Assembly (NCBI GenBank): GCA_905214235.1
Contig: CAJMLF010000005.1
Coordinates: 1 to 64,000 of the forward strand
DNA length: 64,000 bases
Source of the DNA: an uncultured bacterium
GTDB taxonomy: Bacteria > Bacillota > Bacilli > Lactobacillales > Lactobacillaceae
Reading direction: 5' to 3'
The notes beneath the pieces are model-generated. The model saw nothing but the letters and a program-made list of their open reading frames with translations, searched no databases and was not told the DNA's origin. Positions 33,856 through 42,519 of the stretch are shown here, one piece after another. How positions within the stretch are numbered: position 1 is the first letter of the stretch; each line of letters opens with the position of its first letter. A program made the position numbers and the translations under genes.

Positions 33856-34908
33856 ATGACAGACCAACTAGTAATCAAAAATTTTAAAACCGCAGTCATT
33901 GATGAACCCCTAAAGCGTCCCTTTGTTACCCACCTGCACAAGGTAACGGCGATCCACGCGGTCCAGGTGAAGCTGACCCTGGCCAACGGTCTAACCGGAA
34001 CGGGTGCCGCCACCCCCAATGAAAAGGTAACTGGTGACACGATGAGTTCTTTGAAGGAGGCAATGGATTCCGTAATCGGGCCCCAACTGGTCGGCAAATC
34101 GCTCAACCACTTGGAAGAGTTGATGAACGACCTGGCAAGCGTAATTCGCTACAATGAACCAGCCAAGGCGGCCTTCGACATGGCCATTTATGACCTCCTG
34201 AGTCAGGTCACTAAAATGCCCCTCCCCGCCCTTCTCGGTGGTGCCAAGGAAGCGATGGAGACTGATTACACGATTAGTATCGGTAGTCAAAAGCAAATGA
34301 TCGCTTCAGCCCGCGAACTGGTTGCTGAAGGCTTTACAGCGCTAAAAATCAAAATCGGCAACAGTCCCGTGACCGAAGACGTCGCCACCGTGACCGAAAT
34401 TGCCGCAGCGGTCGGGCCCAAAATTTCTCTCCGCCTGGATGTTAACCAAGGATGGAGTTACAAGCAAGCGCGGCGGGCCCTGGCCATGCTAGAAGAACGG
34501 GACCTCAACATCGCCTTCGTTGAACAGCCACTGGCCGCCGACCGGATTGCGGAGACGGCCCGTTTGCGGATGCAGACGACGATCCCCATTATGTTAGACG
34601 AAAGCGTCTTTTCACCAGCCGACGCGCTCAAGGTGATCCGTGCTGACGCCGCCGACTATGTCAACATTAAGCTGATGAAGTGTGGGGGCCTCTTTCAGGC
34701 AGCCAAGATCAACGACCTCTGTGCCACGGCGGGGATTGGCTGCATGGTTGGCTGCATGATTGAATCTCAAGTCGGTCTCGCCGCTGGACTGGCTTTCGCA
34801 CTGGGCCACCAAAACGTCAAGTTCATTGACCTTGACTCCTGCTTTATGGCCAAGGACTCTGCCATGACCCTAATTGGCAATGATGGGCCCAAATTGATGT
34901 TGAAGTGA
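33856..34908 (+). CDS. L-Ala-D/L-Glu (dipeptide) epimerase, enolase superfamily
   Basis: A 350-residue enolase-superfamily member of the muconate-lactonising subgroup. The acid/base Lys is in ALKIKIG (about residue 160), metal ligands Asp in LRLDVNQGW, Glu in FVEQPL and Asp in IMLDESV, and the second Lys in NIKLMKCGG. This matches YkfB/YcjG-type epimerases that recycle murein dipeptides. It has an N-terminal capping domain. The ribosome site is poor (AAGAAT). It is a monocistronic unit ended by a bidirectional hairpin. Confidence 0.9.
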   Translation: MTDQLVIKNFKTAVIDEPLKRPFVTHLHKVTAIHAVQVKLTLANGLTGTGAATPNEKVTGDTMSSLKEAMDSVIGPQLVGKSLNHLEELMNDLASVIRYNEPAKAAFDMAIYDLLSQVTKMPLPALLGGAKEAMETDYTISIGSQKQMIASARELVAEGFTALKIKIGNSPVTEDVATVTEIAAAVGPKISLRLDVNQGWSYKQARRALAMLEERDLNIAFVEQPLAADRIAETARLRMQTTIPIMLDESVFSPADALKVIRADAADYVNIKLMKCGGLFQAAKINDLCATAGIGCMVGCMIESQVGLAAGLAFALGHQNVKFIDLDSCFMAKDSAMTLIGNDGPKLMLK

Positions 34909-34943
34909 GTTTAAGATAATTTTGGCGAGTGTGACAAACAAGA

Positions 34944-34982
34944 AAGTCCTCAGCAAGGTTGTGGTCTTGCTGAGGGCTTTTT
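34944..34982. terminator. Bidirectional terminator
   Basis: AAGTCCTCAGCAAG pairs with CTTGCTGAGGGCTT, followed by TTT; between epimerase and the convergent guanine deaminase gene. Confidence 0.85.
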
Positions 34983-35006
34983 ACTGCTTTTGGTGTCGTG
35001 ATTGCT

Positions 35007-36344
35007 TCACGCCTGGTATACTTCCCTGCCACCCACGAAGACGTGACAGATGTCTGTTTGTTCCGTCTGGTACATCAAGCGTTGGAAAATATCCGCTGTC
35101 GTAAGAGGCATCAGTGCACGGTGCATCCGGACAACCTGCAGGTCGGCGGCGTAGCCTTCCTGAATTACGCCCGCCTTTAAGTGCAGGGCCTGGGCACCAC
35201 CTCGGGTCGCCAGGTAGAAGGCGTTGGCCATTGTGATCCGGGATTCTGGGACACCCCGATGCTCAGCTGGCAGGTGGTTATCAACCCCATCGGTCAACTG
35301 CTGTGACGACTTTACCGCTTGCCGGGCATTGTGGTAAAGACTTGGGGTGTACCCACCGGAGATGTCAGAGCCCAGGCCCAGTTTATTGCCCAGCTTTAGC
35401 ATCTGCTTAACTGGAAGGACTCCGTTGCCAAAGTAGATATTCGAAATTGGGCAGTGGGCAATCGCCGTCCTTCTTTCTCGTAGGACCTGCCAGTCACCGG
35501 GAGTCAACTGGGTTCCGTGAGCCATGACGGCCCGGTCAGTAAGGAGACCGAAGTGGTCCATCACGGTCGTGTCGTGCTGACCGAAGCGCTCGATTGCGTA
35601 GCCGTGCTCCCAGTTGCTTTCACTAAGGTGGGATTGGACCGGTAGATCATACTGGTGGGCGAGCTGGCTCAGGCCAACCAATGCTTCATCGGTACAGCTG
35701 GGCACAAAACGCGGTGTAATCACTGGGGTAATCGTCTGCCTGGTCTGCCTTTGCATCTTCAGAACCGCTTGGATAAACTTTTCCGTTGACTGTAATGCGG
35801 CTTTAGCCGATGGATTGCGGTAATAATCAGGCGTCTGGTCCGGATTATCCATTACCACCTGACCAATAAAACCGCGTAATCCTTGACTAACGGCTTCTTT
35901 AGCGAGGGTCATATTCGCGGTGAAGTGAATTGTCCCAAACATCATTGCGGCCGTGGTCCCGTTGGCCAGCAGGGTGTGAACAAAGTCGTGATAGACCCGC
36001 TGGGCATAGGCGGGGTCGCTGAACTTAGTTTCCAGGGGAAAAGTATAGTGGTTAAGCCACTCAGCCAGGGGACGGTCAAGGGCTAGTCCTGCCTGTGGCC
36101 ACTGGGGCGCGTGTACGTGGAGGTCAATGAAGCCCGGTAAGATGTATTGGTCGCTACCCAGCTCCAGAAGCCGGCCAGCCTGCCGGGCGCTTTGCAGCTG
36201 GCCAGCGTACTCCTGATCACTTGGCTGGAGGATTCGTTGAATGGCCCCATCCTGGTCAATCATAATCAGGGCGTCCTTAACTGCTTGAACGTTGTTAGGA
36301 TCAGTTGCGGTGAAGTATGTTCCGCGAATTGTTAATTCTGCCAT
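35007..36344 (-). CDS. guaD: Guanine deaminase
   Basis: A 445-residue amidohydrolase. Zinc ligands: HVH in LPGFIDLHVHAPQWPQAG (about residues 77-79; the APQ(Y/W) sequence is characteristic of guanine deaminases), His in VQSHLSES, His in MAHGTQLT and Asp in GLGSDISGGY. CPISN is another family motif. It converts guanine to xanthine and ammonia in purine salvage or nitrogen scavenging. No other purine gene is adjacent. Confidence 0.92.
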   Translation of the reverse strand: MAELTIRGTYFTATDPNNVQAVKDALIMIDQDGAIQRILQPSDQEYAGQLQSARQAGRLLELGSDQYILPGFIDLHVHAPQWPQAGLALDRPLAEWLNHYTFPLETKFSDPAYAQRVYHDFVHTLLANGTTAAMMFGTIHFTANMTLAKEAVSQGLRGFIGQVVMDNPDQTPDYYRNPSAKAALQSTEKFIQAVLKMQRQTRQTITPVITPRFVPSCTDEALVGLSQLAHQYDLPVQSHLSESNWEHGYAIERFGQHDTTVMDHFGLLTDRAVMAHGTQLTPGDWQVLRERRTAIAHCPISNIYFGNGVLPVKQMLKLGNKLGLGSDISGGYTPSLYHNARQAVKSSQQLTDGVDNHLPAEHRGVPESRITMANAFYLATRGGAQALHLKAGVIQEGYAADLQVVRMHRALMPLTTADIFQRLMYQTEQTDICHVFVGGREVYQA

Positions 36345-36432
36345 CGAAATACCCTCTTTATATTGTTTATTATAGTTTATAGAGAACTTTCATCGCTGTA
36401 AAGAGAACATTGTTCGTCATACTTTTCCGCAT

Positions 36433-36462
36433 AAAAAAGGCACCGGTTCCGCACCGATGCTT
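36433..36462 (-). terminator. Terminator of the L,D-transpeptidase gene
   Basis: On the minus strand GCATCGG pairs with CCGGTGC (one G-T pair) and is followed by CTTTTTT, just past the stop of the L,D-transpeptidase frame. Confidence 0.75.
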
Positions 36463-36470
36463 ATTTCATC

Positions 36471-37046
36471 CTAATTATCGGCCACCACGACTTTAGTCCC
36501 GGTCGGCAGGTCATGTTCAATCCACTTGGCATCATCAATTGACAGGCAGACACAGCCGGGTGAGCTAGGATGCTTCCCCTGTTGCTTTGCCAGACATTTG
36601 ATGTAGTGGTGTTGGTCCGCTGTCGTGACAACCGAATGGAACATGTAGTTCCCGTTCCACGACAGGCAATAGTTGGCCCCTAGCCGCAAGTTCGGATTAT
36701 AAACCCGGTCCATCCGGATATTGGAAGTGGTAAAGGTCCCCGTTGGCGTAGCACTAACCATCTTGTGCGTCTGGGGATCCTTTTGGTAAGCCCCCGCCGA
36801 GCTGTACATCGTGTACAAGAGCTTCTTTCCGCTATAGATGTAGGTGCGGTTGCCCTTCAGGCTAACCTTCACCCAGAGGTTGGGTCGACCATTCAGCTCG
36901 GGATAGGGAACTGTCTCGGAAGACTTGACCCAACTAATCGGCTGTCGCATGTGATTATTACTAGCGGCCGCTGTTATCCACGGCAGGGTTATACCCAGTG
37001 CAAACACCAATAGTATTAGCCAGCAATGCCGGATATGATAACTCAT
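36471..37046 (-). CDS. L,D-transpeptidase (YkuD) family protein with altered motif
   Basis: A 191-residue secreted protein with signal segment CWLILLVFALGITLPWITAAAS and a YkuD domain. The upstream His (MFHSVVTT) and the Cys of the active site (SSPGCVCLSIDDA) are present. The usual motif is SHGCxRL; here His is replaced by Pro and Arg by Cys, giving SPGCVCL. The family cross-links peptidoglycan via L,D bonds or anchors proteins; whether this variant is active is uncertain. Monocistronic, with a typical terminator. Confidence 0.85.
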   Translation of the reverse strand: MSYHIRHCWLILLVFALGITLPWITAAASNNHMRQPISWVKSSETVPYPELNGRPNLWVKVSLKGNRTYIYSGKKLLYTMYSSAGAYQKDPQTHKMVSATPTGTFTTSNIRMDRVYNPNLRLGANYCLSWNGNYMFHSVVTTADQHHYIKCLAKQQGKHPSSPGCVCLSIDDAKWIEHDLPTGTKVVVADN

Positions 37047-37111
37047 CCATTCTTCACTCCCTATTTTAGGCTAACACTACTAATGTACTCTTTTTACAGC
37101 CTGTTAACAAC

Positions 37112-37149
37112 AAAAGCGCTAGGTAAATAAAGTCTACCTAACGCTTTTT
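37112..37149 (-). terminator. Terminator of the cupin-CMD transcript
   Basis: AAAAGCG(C)TAGGTA pairs with TACCTA(A)CGCTTTT. Located after the stop of the carboxymuconolactone decarboxylase-like gene and before the L,D-transpeptidase promoter. Confidence 0.75.
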
Positions 37150-37161
37150 AATCGATGTGGG

Positions 37162-37488
37162 TTACTTTTCAGCGCCCCAAACCTTCTTGGCAATGTTAAA
37201 GGCAGACCAGGCATTCGGCCAGCCAACGTAGAAGGCCAGTTGGGTGATGACCTCCACAATCTCTTCCTTGGTAACGCCATTGTCCTTAGCCGCCTGCATG
37301 TGGTATGGCAGCTGGGCAAAAGCCCCCTTAGTAATCAGGGCCGTGACCGTAATCATACTCCGGTCACGCGGCTTTAATTCCTTTTCCCGGGACCATACTT
37401 GGCCGAAGAGAACGTCATCGTTTAATTCCGCAAACTTGGGTGCAAAGTCACCCAGTTGGTCACGACCTGCTGTTTGTTTTTTAGCCAT
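37162..37488 (-). CDS. Carboxymuconolactone decarboxylase family protein
   Basis: A 108-residue CMD/AhpD-fold protein with LKPRDRSMITVTALITKG and LPYHMQAAKDNGVTKEEIVEVITQLAFYVGWPNAWSA. The AhpD CxxC motif is absent, so it is a CMD-type rather than peroxidase-partner protein. The family contains decarboxylases and uncharacterised redox-stress proteins. It lies 12 bases after the cupin gene and is cotranscribed with it. Confidence 0.88.
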   Translation of the reverse strand: MAKKQTAGRDQLGDFAPKFAELNDDVLFGQVWSREKELKPRDRSMITVTALITKGAFAQLPYHMQAAKDNGVTKEEIVEVITQLAFYVGWPNAWSAFNIAKKVWGAEK

Positions 37489-37500
37489 CGTTATCTCCTC

Positions 37501-37917
37501 CTACTTACTCAACTTGTTGTAGTAATCATCGTCAACCTTTTCGCACCATTCACTGGTCCCCTTTGTGATTGCAATGTGGGAGAACCAGGAGTCCTTAGTA
37601 GCACCGTGCCAGTGCTTGACTCCTTCGTGGATTGCGACCACATCACCGGGCTTCAGCAGTTGGGCGGGCTTACCCTCTTCTTGGTACCAGCCTTCGCCCG
37701 CCGTGACCAGCAGAATCTGGAAGCCGTCGTGGTGGATGTGCCAGTCGTTCTGGCAACCCGGTTCGAAATTGACATTCGACACGTTAATATCGATGTTATC
37801 GTCTGGTGAAACTAAGCCATTTAAATAACTAGTCCCGATAAAATACTTGGCATAGGCAACGTTCTTGTCACCAAAACCAAACATGTCATTTTTCACTGCT
37901 TCTTCATTCTTTGCCAT
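37501..37917 (-). CDS. Cupin-domain protein
   Basis: A 138-residue single-domain cupin. Motif 1 is WHIHHDGFQILLVTAGEGWYQEEG (about residues 58-81), with His ligands; motif 2 is LKPGDVVAIHEGVKHWHGAT. It is the usual partner of a CMD-family protein in lactobacilli and other Firmicutes, near a LysR regulator and a flavodoxin. The catalytic role is unknown; the pair could process quinone or reactive aldehyde products (inference). Confidence 0.88.
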   Translation of the reverse strand: MAKNEEAVKNDMFGFGDKNVAYAKYFIGTSYLNGLVSPDDNIDINVSNVNFEPGCQNDWHIHHDGFQILLVTAGEGWYQEEGKPAQLLKPGDVVAIHEGVKHWHGATKDSWFSHIAITKGTSEWCEKVDDDYYNKLSK

Positions 37918-38012
37918 GTGAAGGCCTCCTTAAAGTTGTTAACTTTACTTTAGACGCTCACGGCATTAATGTGAAATACTTATTTTAATTAATGGCTAAT
38001 GCTCAAATTGTA

Positions 38013-38492
38013 TTATAATTTACGGAGCCATGACATCAGGCTGGCGGGAGAATATGCTGGTTTGGCATGGGTCAGAACATGGTAGCCGTCCAGGACCGTT
38101 AGCTTCCCGTCATGGGCGATGAAGTCCTGCTGGTAGTTACCCGTATCACTCCACCCCGTTGAGAATGGTGCCACCTTCCCCTGGTAGCCCTGCAGCTTGG
38201 TCAACAGTGCCATCACCGGTGAGGCAATCTGCCCATCCCAGACCGGTCCACCCACCAGAATATCATCATAGTAAGACAGGTCAGGAAGCTTGGTGGTGAT
38301 TTCCGGAAGGCGGTTGGTCTGCCGCTGCTTCTTGTAAATTGAATCCGTCGCCTCCATGTCCTGGGGGAAAGTCTGGTCCGCCACCTTAACCTGGAGGATA
38401 TCAGCGCCCGTCATTTCATGAATTTGACTGGCTAACCGGGCTGTATTACCAAATTGAGAATAGTAAAGGATTAATGCTTGCTGTGCCATCAT
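38013..38492 (-). CDS. Flavodoxin
   Basis: A 159-residue flavodoxin with the FMN phosphate loop YYSQFGNTARLASQI (about residues 10-24) and the flavin-stacking segments ILVGGPVWDGQIASPV and FSTGWSDTGNY. The next gene of the same strand (cupin) is 95 bases away, so it may or may not be cotranscribed. It is divergent from LysR-C, the probable regulator, across only 52 bases. Confidence 0.88.
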   Translation of the reverse strand: MMAQQALILYYSQFGNTARLASQIHEMTGADILQVKVADQTFPQDMEATDSIYKKQRQTNRLPEITTKLPDLSYYDDILVGGPVWDGQIASPVMALLTKLQGYQGKVAPFSTGWSDTGNYQQDFIAHDGKLTVLDGYHVLTHAKPAYSPASLMSWLRKL

Positions 38493-38544
38493 AAATCGCC
38501 CCTTGTTGTATAATTAATTTATTAAGAATTGGAGGCCCCACTAA

Positions 38545-39423
38545 ATGGATACCCGCGTTTTAAAGTACTTTTTAACCGTTGCTGATACTAATAATATCAC
38601 GAAAGCCGCCAAGCAGCTGCACATCACCCAGCCAACCCTCTCACGGCAAATCATGGAGTTAGAAAAAGAACTCGACGTCGCCCTCTTCGACCGGACCCAG
38701 CGTCAGCTCCAGTTAACGAAGGCTGGCGTCCTATTTCAACAGCGGGCAACCACCCTCCTCCAGCTGGTCGACCAAACCAAAGATGACCTCCACCAGCAGG
38801 AAAAGGAATTGGTAGGGTCCGTTAACCTGGGTTGCGTTGTCTCCCTCGTTTCCCCCTTCATGATGAAGATGGTAAACGACTTTCAAAAGGAGTATCCGGG
38901 GGTTCGCTTTAATATTTTCGATGGTGACGGTGACGCCCTCCGTCGCCAAATTGATGAGGGCCGGCTCGACCTAGCCTGCCTGATTGAGCCCGTCGAGGCG
39001 GCCAAGTATAACTACGTCGTCCTCCCCATTAAGGAGCAGTGGGGTCTCTTGATGCGCAGTGATGATTCCCTGGCGCAAAGAACCGCCATCAGCAAGAATG
39101 ACCTTTATAAGCTGCCGTTGATCCTCCCCCACCGCAACATCGTCCGGGACGAGGTCAGTGATATCTTAAAGCTCGACCAGACGAAGCTCAACTGGATGGT
39201 GACCAACAACCTCCCCAGCAACACGATTGAGTTGATCCGGTCCGGTAACTATTACGCAATTGGCATTAAGGGGATCCAGGCATTGAGTGCGGACCCCGAA
39301 ATCGCCTTTATCCCCTTCACCCCGAAGAAGGAAACTGGCCACCTCCTGATCTGGCGCAAAAACAACATGCTGGCCCCGGCGGCCGAGCGCTTCCTCCAGT
39401 TCGTGACCGAACGGAGTAACTAA
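38545..39423 (+). CDS. LysR-type regulator C (CysB/CynR-like)
   Basis: A 292-residue LTTR with the standard helix-turn-helix TKAAKQLHITQPTLSRQIMELEKELDVALFDRTQRQLQLT (residues 18-57). Its effector domain differs from LysR-A and LysR-B. It reads divergently from the flavodoxin, cupin and CMD genes and probably activates them under stress (inference from layout). It has GGAGG before ATG. Confidence 0.9.
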   Translation: MDTRVLKYFLTVADTNNITKAAKQLHITQPTLSRQIMELEKELDVALFDRTQRQLQLTKAGVLFQQRATTLLQLVDQTKDDLHQQEKELVGSVNLGCVVSLVSPFMMKMVNDFQKEYPGVRFNIFDGDGDALRRQIDEGRLDLACLIEPVEAAKYNYVVLPIKEQWGLLMRSDDSLAQRTAISKNDLYKLPLILPHRNIVRDEVSDILKLDQTKLNWMVTNNLPSNTIELIRSGNYYAIGIKGIQALSADPEIAFIPFTPKKETGHLLIWRKNNMLAPAAERFLQFVTERSN

Positions 39424-39470
39424 AAAAGGGCCCCGCTATGAGTCATCACTAGCAGGTCCCCCTATAACAA

Positions 39471-39992
39471 TTATTTAGTTAATTGTGCGTAAACGTATAG
39501 CACTTCGTCAGGACGGTAGTAACCATAAACTTCGCCGACCTTCTTGAAGCCATGCTTGGTAATCAAGTGTTGCATGATCTTGTTATCAATGTGGGTATCA
39601 ATCCGGATGGTTTCAATATCTGTCCGGTGTTCCTTGATGTAGTCCAGGACAGAAACGAAGAGCTTTGAAGCGTACCCGTGACCGGTGTGTTTGGAGTGCA
39701 CAGCAACCCGGTGAAGGACCACGTACTTATCGGTATCGATGATCCACTTACCCTTCATCTTAGCGTAAGATTCGTCTGGTCCGTCAACAACGGCAACGTA
39801 ACCAACTGTTTGGTCATCGTCAGACTGCGCAAGAATTGCCCAACCGTTTTCGATGTCCTTCTTTACCACGTCTGCGTTTGGGTAATCGCCTTGCCATTGG
39901 TCAATTCCTTGTTCGGCCAATTGGTTGCTGCCGTCCTTTAAGATATCCATGATTTGGTCGTAGTCTTCCATGGTGGCTTTCTTTAATTTCAT
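39471..39992 (-). CDS. GNAT-family N-acetyltransferase
   Basis: A 173-residue GNAT protein. The acetyl-CoA loop region is VLHRVAVHSKHTGHGYASKLF (about residues 91-111), an R/QxxGxG/A variant. It is followed by IRIDTHIDNKIMQHLITKHGFKKVGEVYG, the conserved C-terminal half. Substrate unknown. It is a single gene; the preceding intergenic segment carries a Tn-free spacer of 47 bases after the LysR gene. Confidence 0.88.
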   Translation of the reverse strand: MKLKKATMEDYDQIMDILKDGSNQLAEQGIDQWQGDYPNADVVKKDIENGWAILAQSDDDQTVGYVAVVDGPDESYAKMKGKWIIDTDKYVVLHRVAVHSKHTGHGYASKLFVSVLDYIKEHRTDIETIRIDTHIDNKIMQHLITKHGFKKVGEVYGYYRPDEVLYVYAQLTK

Positions 39993-40114
39993 CGTTCGTA
40001 CCTTCCCTTCTCGTTATTCTGGAATGATTTTAATTTATTCCGACTAAAAAACTTTATCACACTTTGGCCTTGTTTGCCAAGCGATTAACATTCAATTTAA
40101 AAGGAGTTTATAAA

Positions 40115-40939
40115 ATGATTTTTCGTCGTAAATTTTGGCTACCACTCTTAGTAATCTTCTGTACCCTTATTTGGGCCCTTCCTGCCCACTCGGCGAAGTA
40201 CGTTCAGTCAACAACGCCAACGATTTTCTTCCATGGCTACAACAGCGGCGCCCATGCCGAACAGTTCATGGTCGACGGCATTAAGCAGGCCGGGGTCAGC
40301 AAAACCAGTATCACCGCGGAGGTCGATGCTGATGGTAAGGTCACCCTGCTGGGCAATATCCCCCACAATGCAGTGAACCCCCTTGTCATGGTGAACTTTG
40401 AAAACAGCCGCAACACCGACTATACCATGCAGGGGCAGTGGGTCAAAAACGTTATTGTCAAGCTCCAGGACCGTTACCATTTCAAGAAGATTAACATCGA
40501 GGCCCACTCAATGGGCAACCTCGCCGTGATGTACTACCTCCTCCATAACGGGCAGAACCGTCACCTTCCCCAGATTCAAAAGCAGGCCGCAATGGCCGGA
40601 ACCTTTGACGGGGCAATGGACTGGAACGAACCCGCCAACCTGACAATCAACCCGAAGACGGGCAAACCGTCCAAGGAAAACGCCTCCTTTAAGAAACTCC
40701 TCCCCCTGCGACGCACCTACCCCAAGCAAATCAAGGTTCTCAACCTCTACGGGGACCTCGGGAATGGCAACGACAGCCAGGTCAGCAACAACTCTAGTCG
40801 GACCCTCCGCTACCTGATCAACGGCCGGACAGCATCCTACAAGGAAGTTAAGATTACCGGGCCCAATGCTTCCCATGAGCTCCTCCACCATAACCCCCAG
40901 GTAAACCGGGTCCTCATCAAATTCTTCTGGGAAAAGTAG
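40115..40939 (+). CDS. DUF915 alpha/beta hydrolase, secreted
   Basis: A 274-residue cell-surface hydrolase of the DUF915 family common in lactobacilli. A signal peptide (RKFWLPLLVIFCTLIWALPAHSA) precedes the hydrolase core: TPTIFFHGYNSGAHAEQFM with oxyanion HG, nucleophile elbow EAHSMGN, an Asp in LYGDLGNGNDSQV and His in SHELLHHNPQV. ATG 40115 has AAAGGAG upstream; an earlier in-frame ATG at 40064 adds a non-signal extension without a ribosome site. It lies nine bases before the DNA glycosylase gene. Confidence 0.9.
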   Translation: MIFRRKFWLPLLVIFCTLIWALPAHSAKYVQSTTPTIFFHGYNSGAHAEQFMVDGIKQAGVSKTSITAEVDADGKVTLLGNIPHNAVNPLVMVNFENSRNTDYTMQGQWVKNVIVKLQDRYHFKKINIEAHSMGNLAVMYYLLHNGQNRHLPQIQKQAAMAGTFDGAMDWNEPANLTINPKTGKPSKENASFKKLLPLRRTYPKQIKVLNLYGDLGNGNDSQVSNNSSRTLRYLINGRTASYKEVKITGPNASHELLHHNPQVNRVLIKFFWEK

Positions 40940-40948
40940 GCGGCACTG

Positions 40949-41590
40949 ATGGAACTAACCTTATTAAGCCTTTACCAAAAGATGCACCGGAAGATGGGCC
41001 CTTCTGGCTGGTGGCCAGCTGATTCAAAGGAAGAAATCATCATTGGGGCCCTGATGATTCAAAACACTAACTGGCAGAATGCCGACAAGGCGGTTGCTAA
41101 TTTCCAGCAAAAAACGGGGTTTGATCCGGAAAAAATAACCAATTTACCAATGACTGAGATCCAGCGTTTGGTGCGCCCGGCTGGCTTCTATAAGAATAAG
41201 AGCAAGGCGGTGGCTGCCGTTTTTTCCTGGCTCGCCCAGTTCAACTTCGACTACTCCCGGATCCACCAAAGCCTTGGCACTAACCTCCGGGGCACCCTGT
41301 TAAAACTGCACGGCGTCGGGGACGAGACAGCGGACGTCCTGCGCACCTACATTTTCGACGACCCCACCTTTATCGCTGATAAGTACGCCCGGACCTTGTT
41401 TACCAGGCTCGGGGTGCCCAATCTCAGTAATTACCAGTCGCTCGCCAAGCAGTGTTCGTTAGGGCCGGACTTCACGGTCGCCATGGCCCAGGACTTCCAC
41501 GGCCTTATCGATGAGTTCGGCAAGCAGTACTTTCACCCCGCTACCAAGTTTGACCAGAGCTTTCTTTGCGGTGACCGGCTTATTTTATAG
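40949..41590 (+). CDS. HhH-GPD DNA glycosylase without Fe-S cluster
   Basis: A 213-residue endonuclease III-superfamily protein. It has IIGALMIQNTNWQNADKAVANF near the start, the helix-hairpin-helix LHGVGDETADVLRTYIF (about residues 112-128) and the catalytic Asp in FIADKYARTLFTRLG. The endonuclease III Lys (LPGVGRKTA) is Glu here, and the four C-terminal Fe-S cysteines are missing. That combination is that of monofunctional 3-methyladenine glycosylases such as MagIII (family knowledge). It probably removes alkylated bases. Cotranscribed with the DUF915 gene and overlapping the convergent GT8 gene by six bases. Confidence 0.85.
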   Translation: MELTLLSLYQKMHRKMGPSGWWPADSKEEIIIGALMIQNTNWQNADKAVANFQQKTGFDPEKITNLPMTEIQRLVRPAGFYKNKSKAVAAVFSWLAQFNFDYSRIHQSLGTNLRGTLLKLHGVGDETADVLRTYIFDDPTFIADKYARTLFTRLGVPNLSNYQSLAKQCSLGPDFTVAMAQDFHGLIDEFGKQYFHPATKFDQSFLCGDRLIL

Positions 41591-42415
41591 GGCAATTTGG
41601 CCCTTGATAATGCGCTGGGTCAGGTGGTCATAATGCTTGTAAAGGGCGGTGAAACGGCCGTGCCGTGTACTCTTTAGCCATGGCTTTTCGCGCCCACAGT
41701 AGTGGAGGATTACCGTGTTTTCAATTACCCAGTTGAGGTCCCACTCCCCGAAGCTGATGAGCTCGTACGTCCGCCCGTTGCGGGTGTCATAGTTATACTT
41801 TTCATCAGGGACCGACTTGATGTACTTGCCATACAAGGCGTTTAAGACGTCCTGGTCCGGTAAGAGGAGGATATGCTTACGAATGTAATCAAAGATGTCC
41901 GTTGCCCGGACCCGTTGCCGGATATTATCGAGGTTCATTAGCAGGACGCCGGAGTTGTAGTAACCGTCCGCATCGAAGTTTTGCAGGCGAATCTTGTTAA
42001 TCACATCGGTGGTGTTGGTTAAGCCCGTATGAATTGCCGATGCATAGAGGTAGTTGGTCAGGTCCAGGCGGTAAAACTGGTCAAGGTTATTAATGCAGAG
42101 CGTATCAGCGTCCAGGTACAGGATCTTGTGGACGGTTGCGGGGAGCAGTTGGTGGGCCAACAGGCGGTAGTAGATGGTGGTCGGGTAGCGGTCCGTCACC
42201 GGCGCGTCGACAAAGAGCCCCTCGTCAACCAGCACCGGGTGGTAGGTCATCCCCAGGAGCTGACAAAGGTGGTCGATCTCGGCACCCTTTTCAAGCTTCC
42301 TTTTCTGCAAGACGTACACATCAATCTTTGTCGCCTGGGTGTTTAAGCTGATTGACAGCAAGACGGTTTCCAGCTGGCGGGCAAAACGGTCGTCAATCGA
42401 AAAAAGTAAATTCAT
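41585..42415 (-). CDS. Glycosyltransferase family 8
   Basis: A 276-residue GT-A enzyme of family 8. It starts NLLFSIDDRFARQLETVLLSI and carries the metal-binding DxD in KILYLDADTLCINNL (about residue 98-112). YYNSGVLLMNL and VILHYCGREKPW are the family acceptor and nucleotide motifs. It likely transfers a hexose to a cell-wall polysaccharide, teichoic acid or glycoprotein. No export signal; soluble or peripherally bound. AAGGAGG precedes the ATG. Confidence 0.9.
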   Translation of the reverse strand: MNLLFSIDDRFARQLETVLLSISLNTQATKIDVYVLQKRKLEKGAEIDHLCQLLGMTYHPVLVDEGLFVDAPVTDRYPTTIYYRLLAHQLLPATVHKILYLDADTLCINNLDQFYRLDLTNYLYASAIHTGLTNTTDVINKIRLQNFDADGYYNSGVLLMNLDNIRQRVRATDIFDYIRKHILLLPDQDVLNALYGKYIKSVPDEKYNYDTRNGRTYELISFGEWDLNWVIENTVILHYCGREKPWLKSTRHGRFTALYKHYDHLTQRIIKGQIAL

Positions 42416-42519
42416 GGTGGGTCCTCCTTAATAATTACAATTATAGCAAGAAGAGGCTTGCCCTAGTCAGGAAAATCCGTTAGTCTTAAAGCATTAACTA
42501 ACTGAAGGAGTATCAGAGA

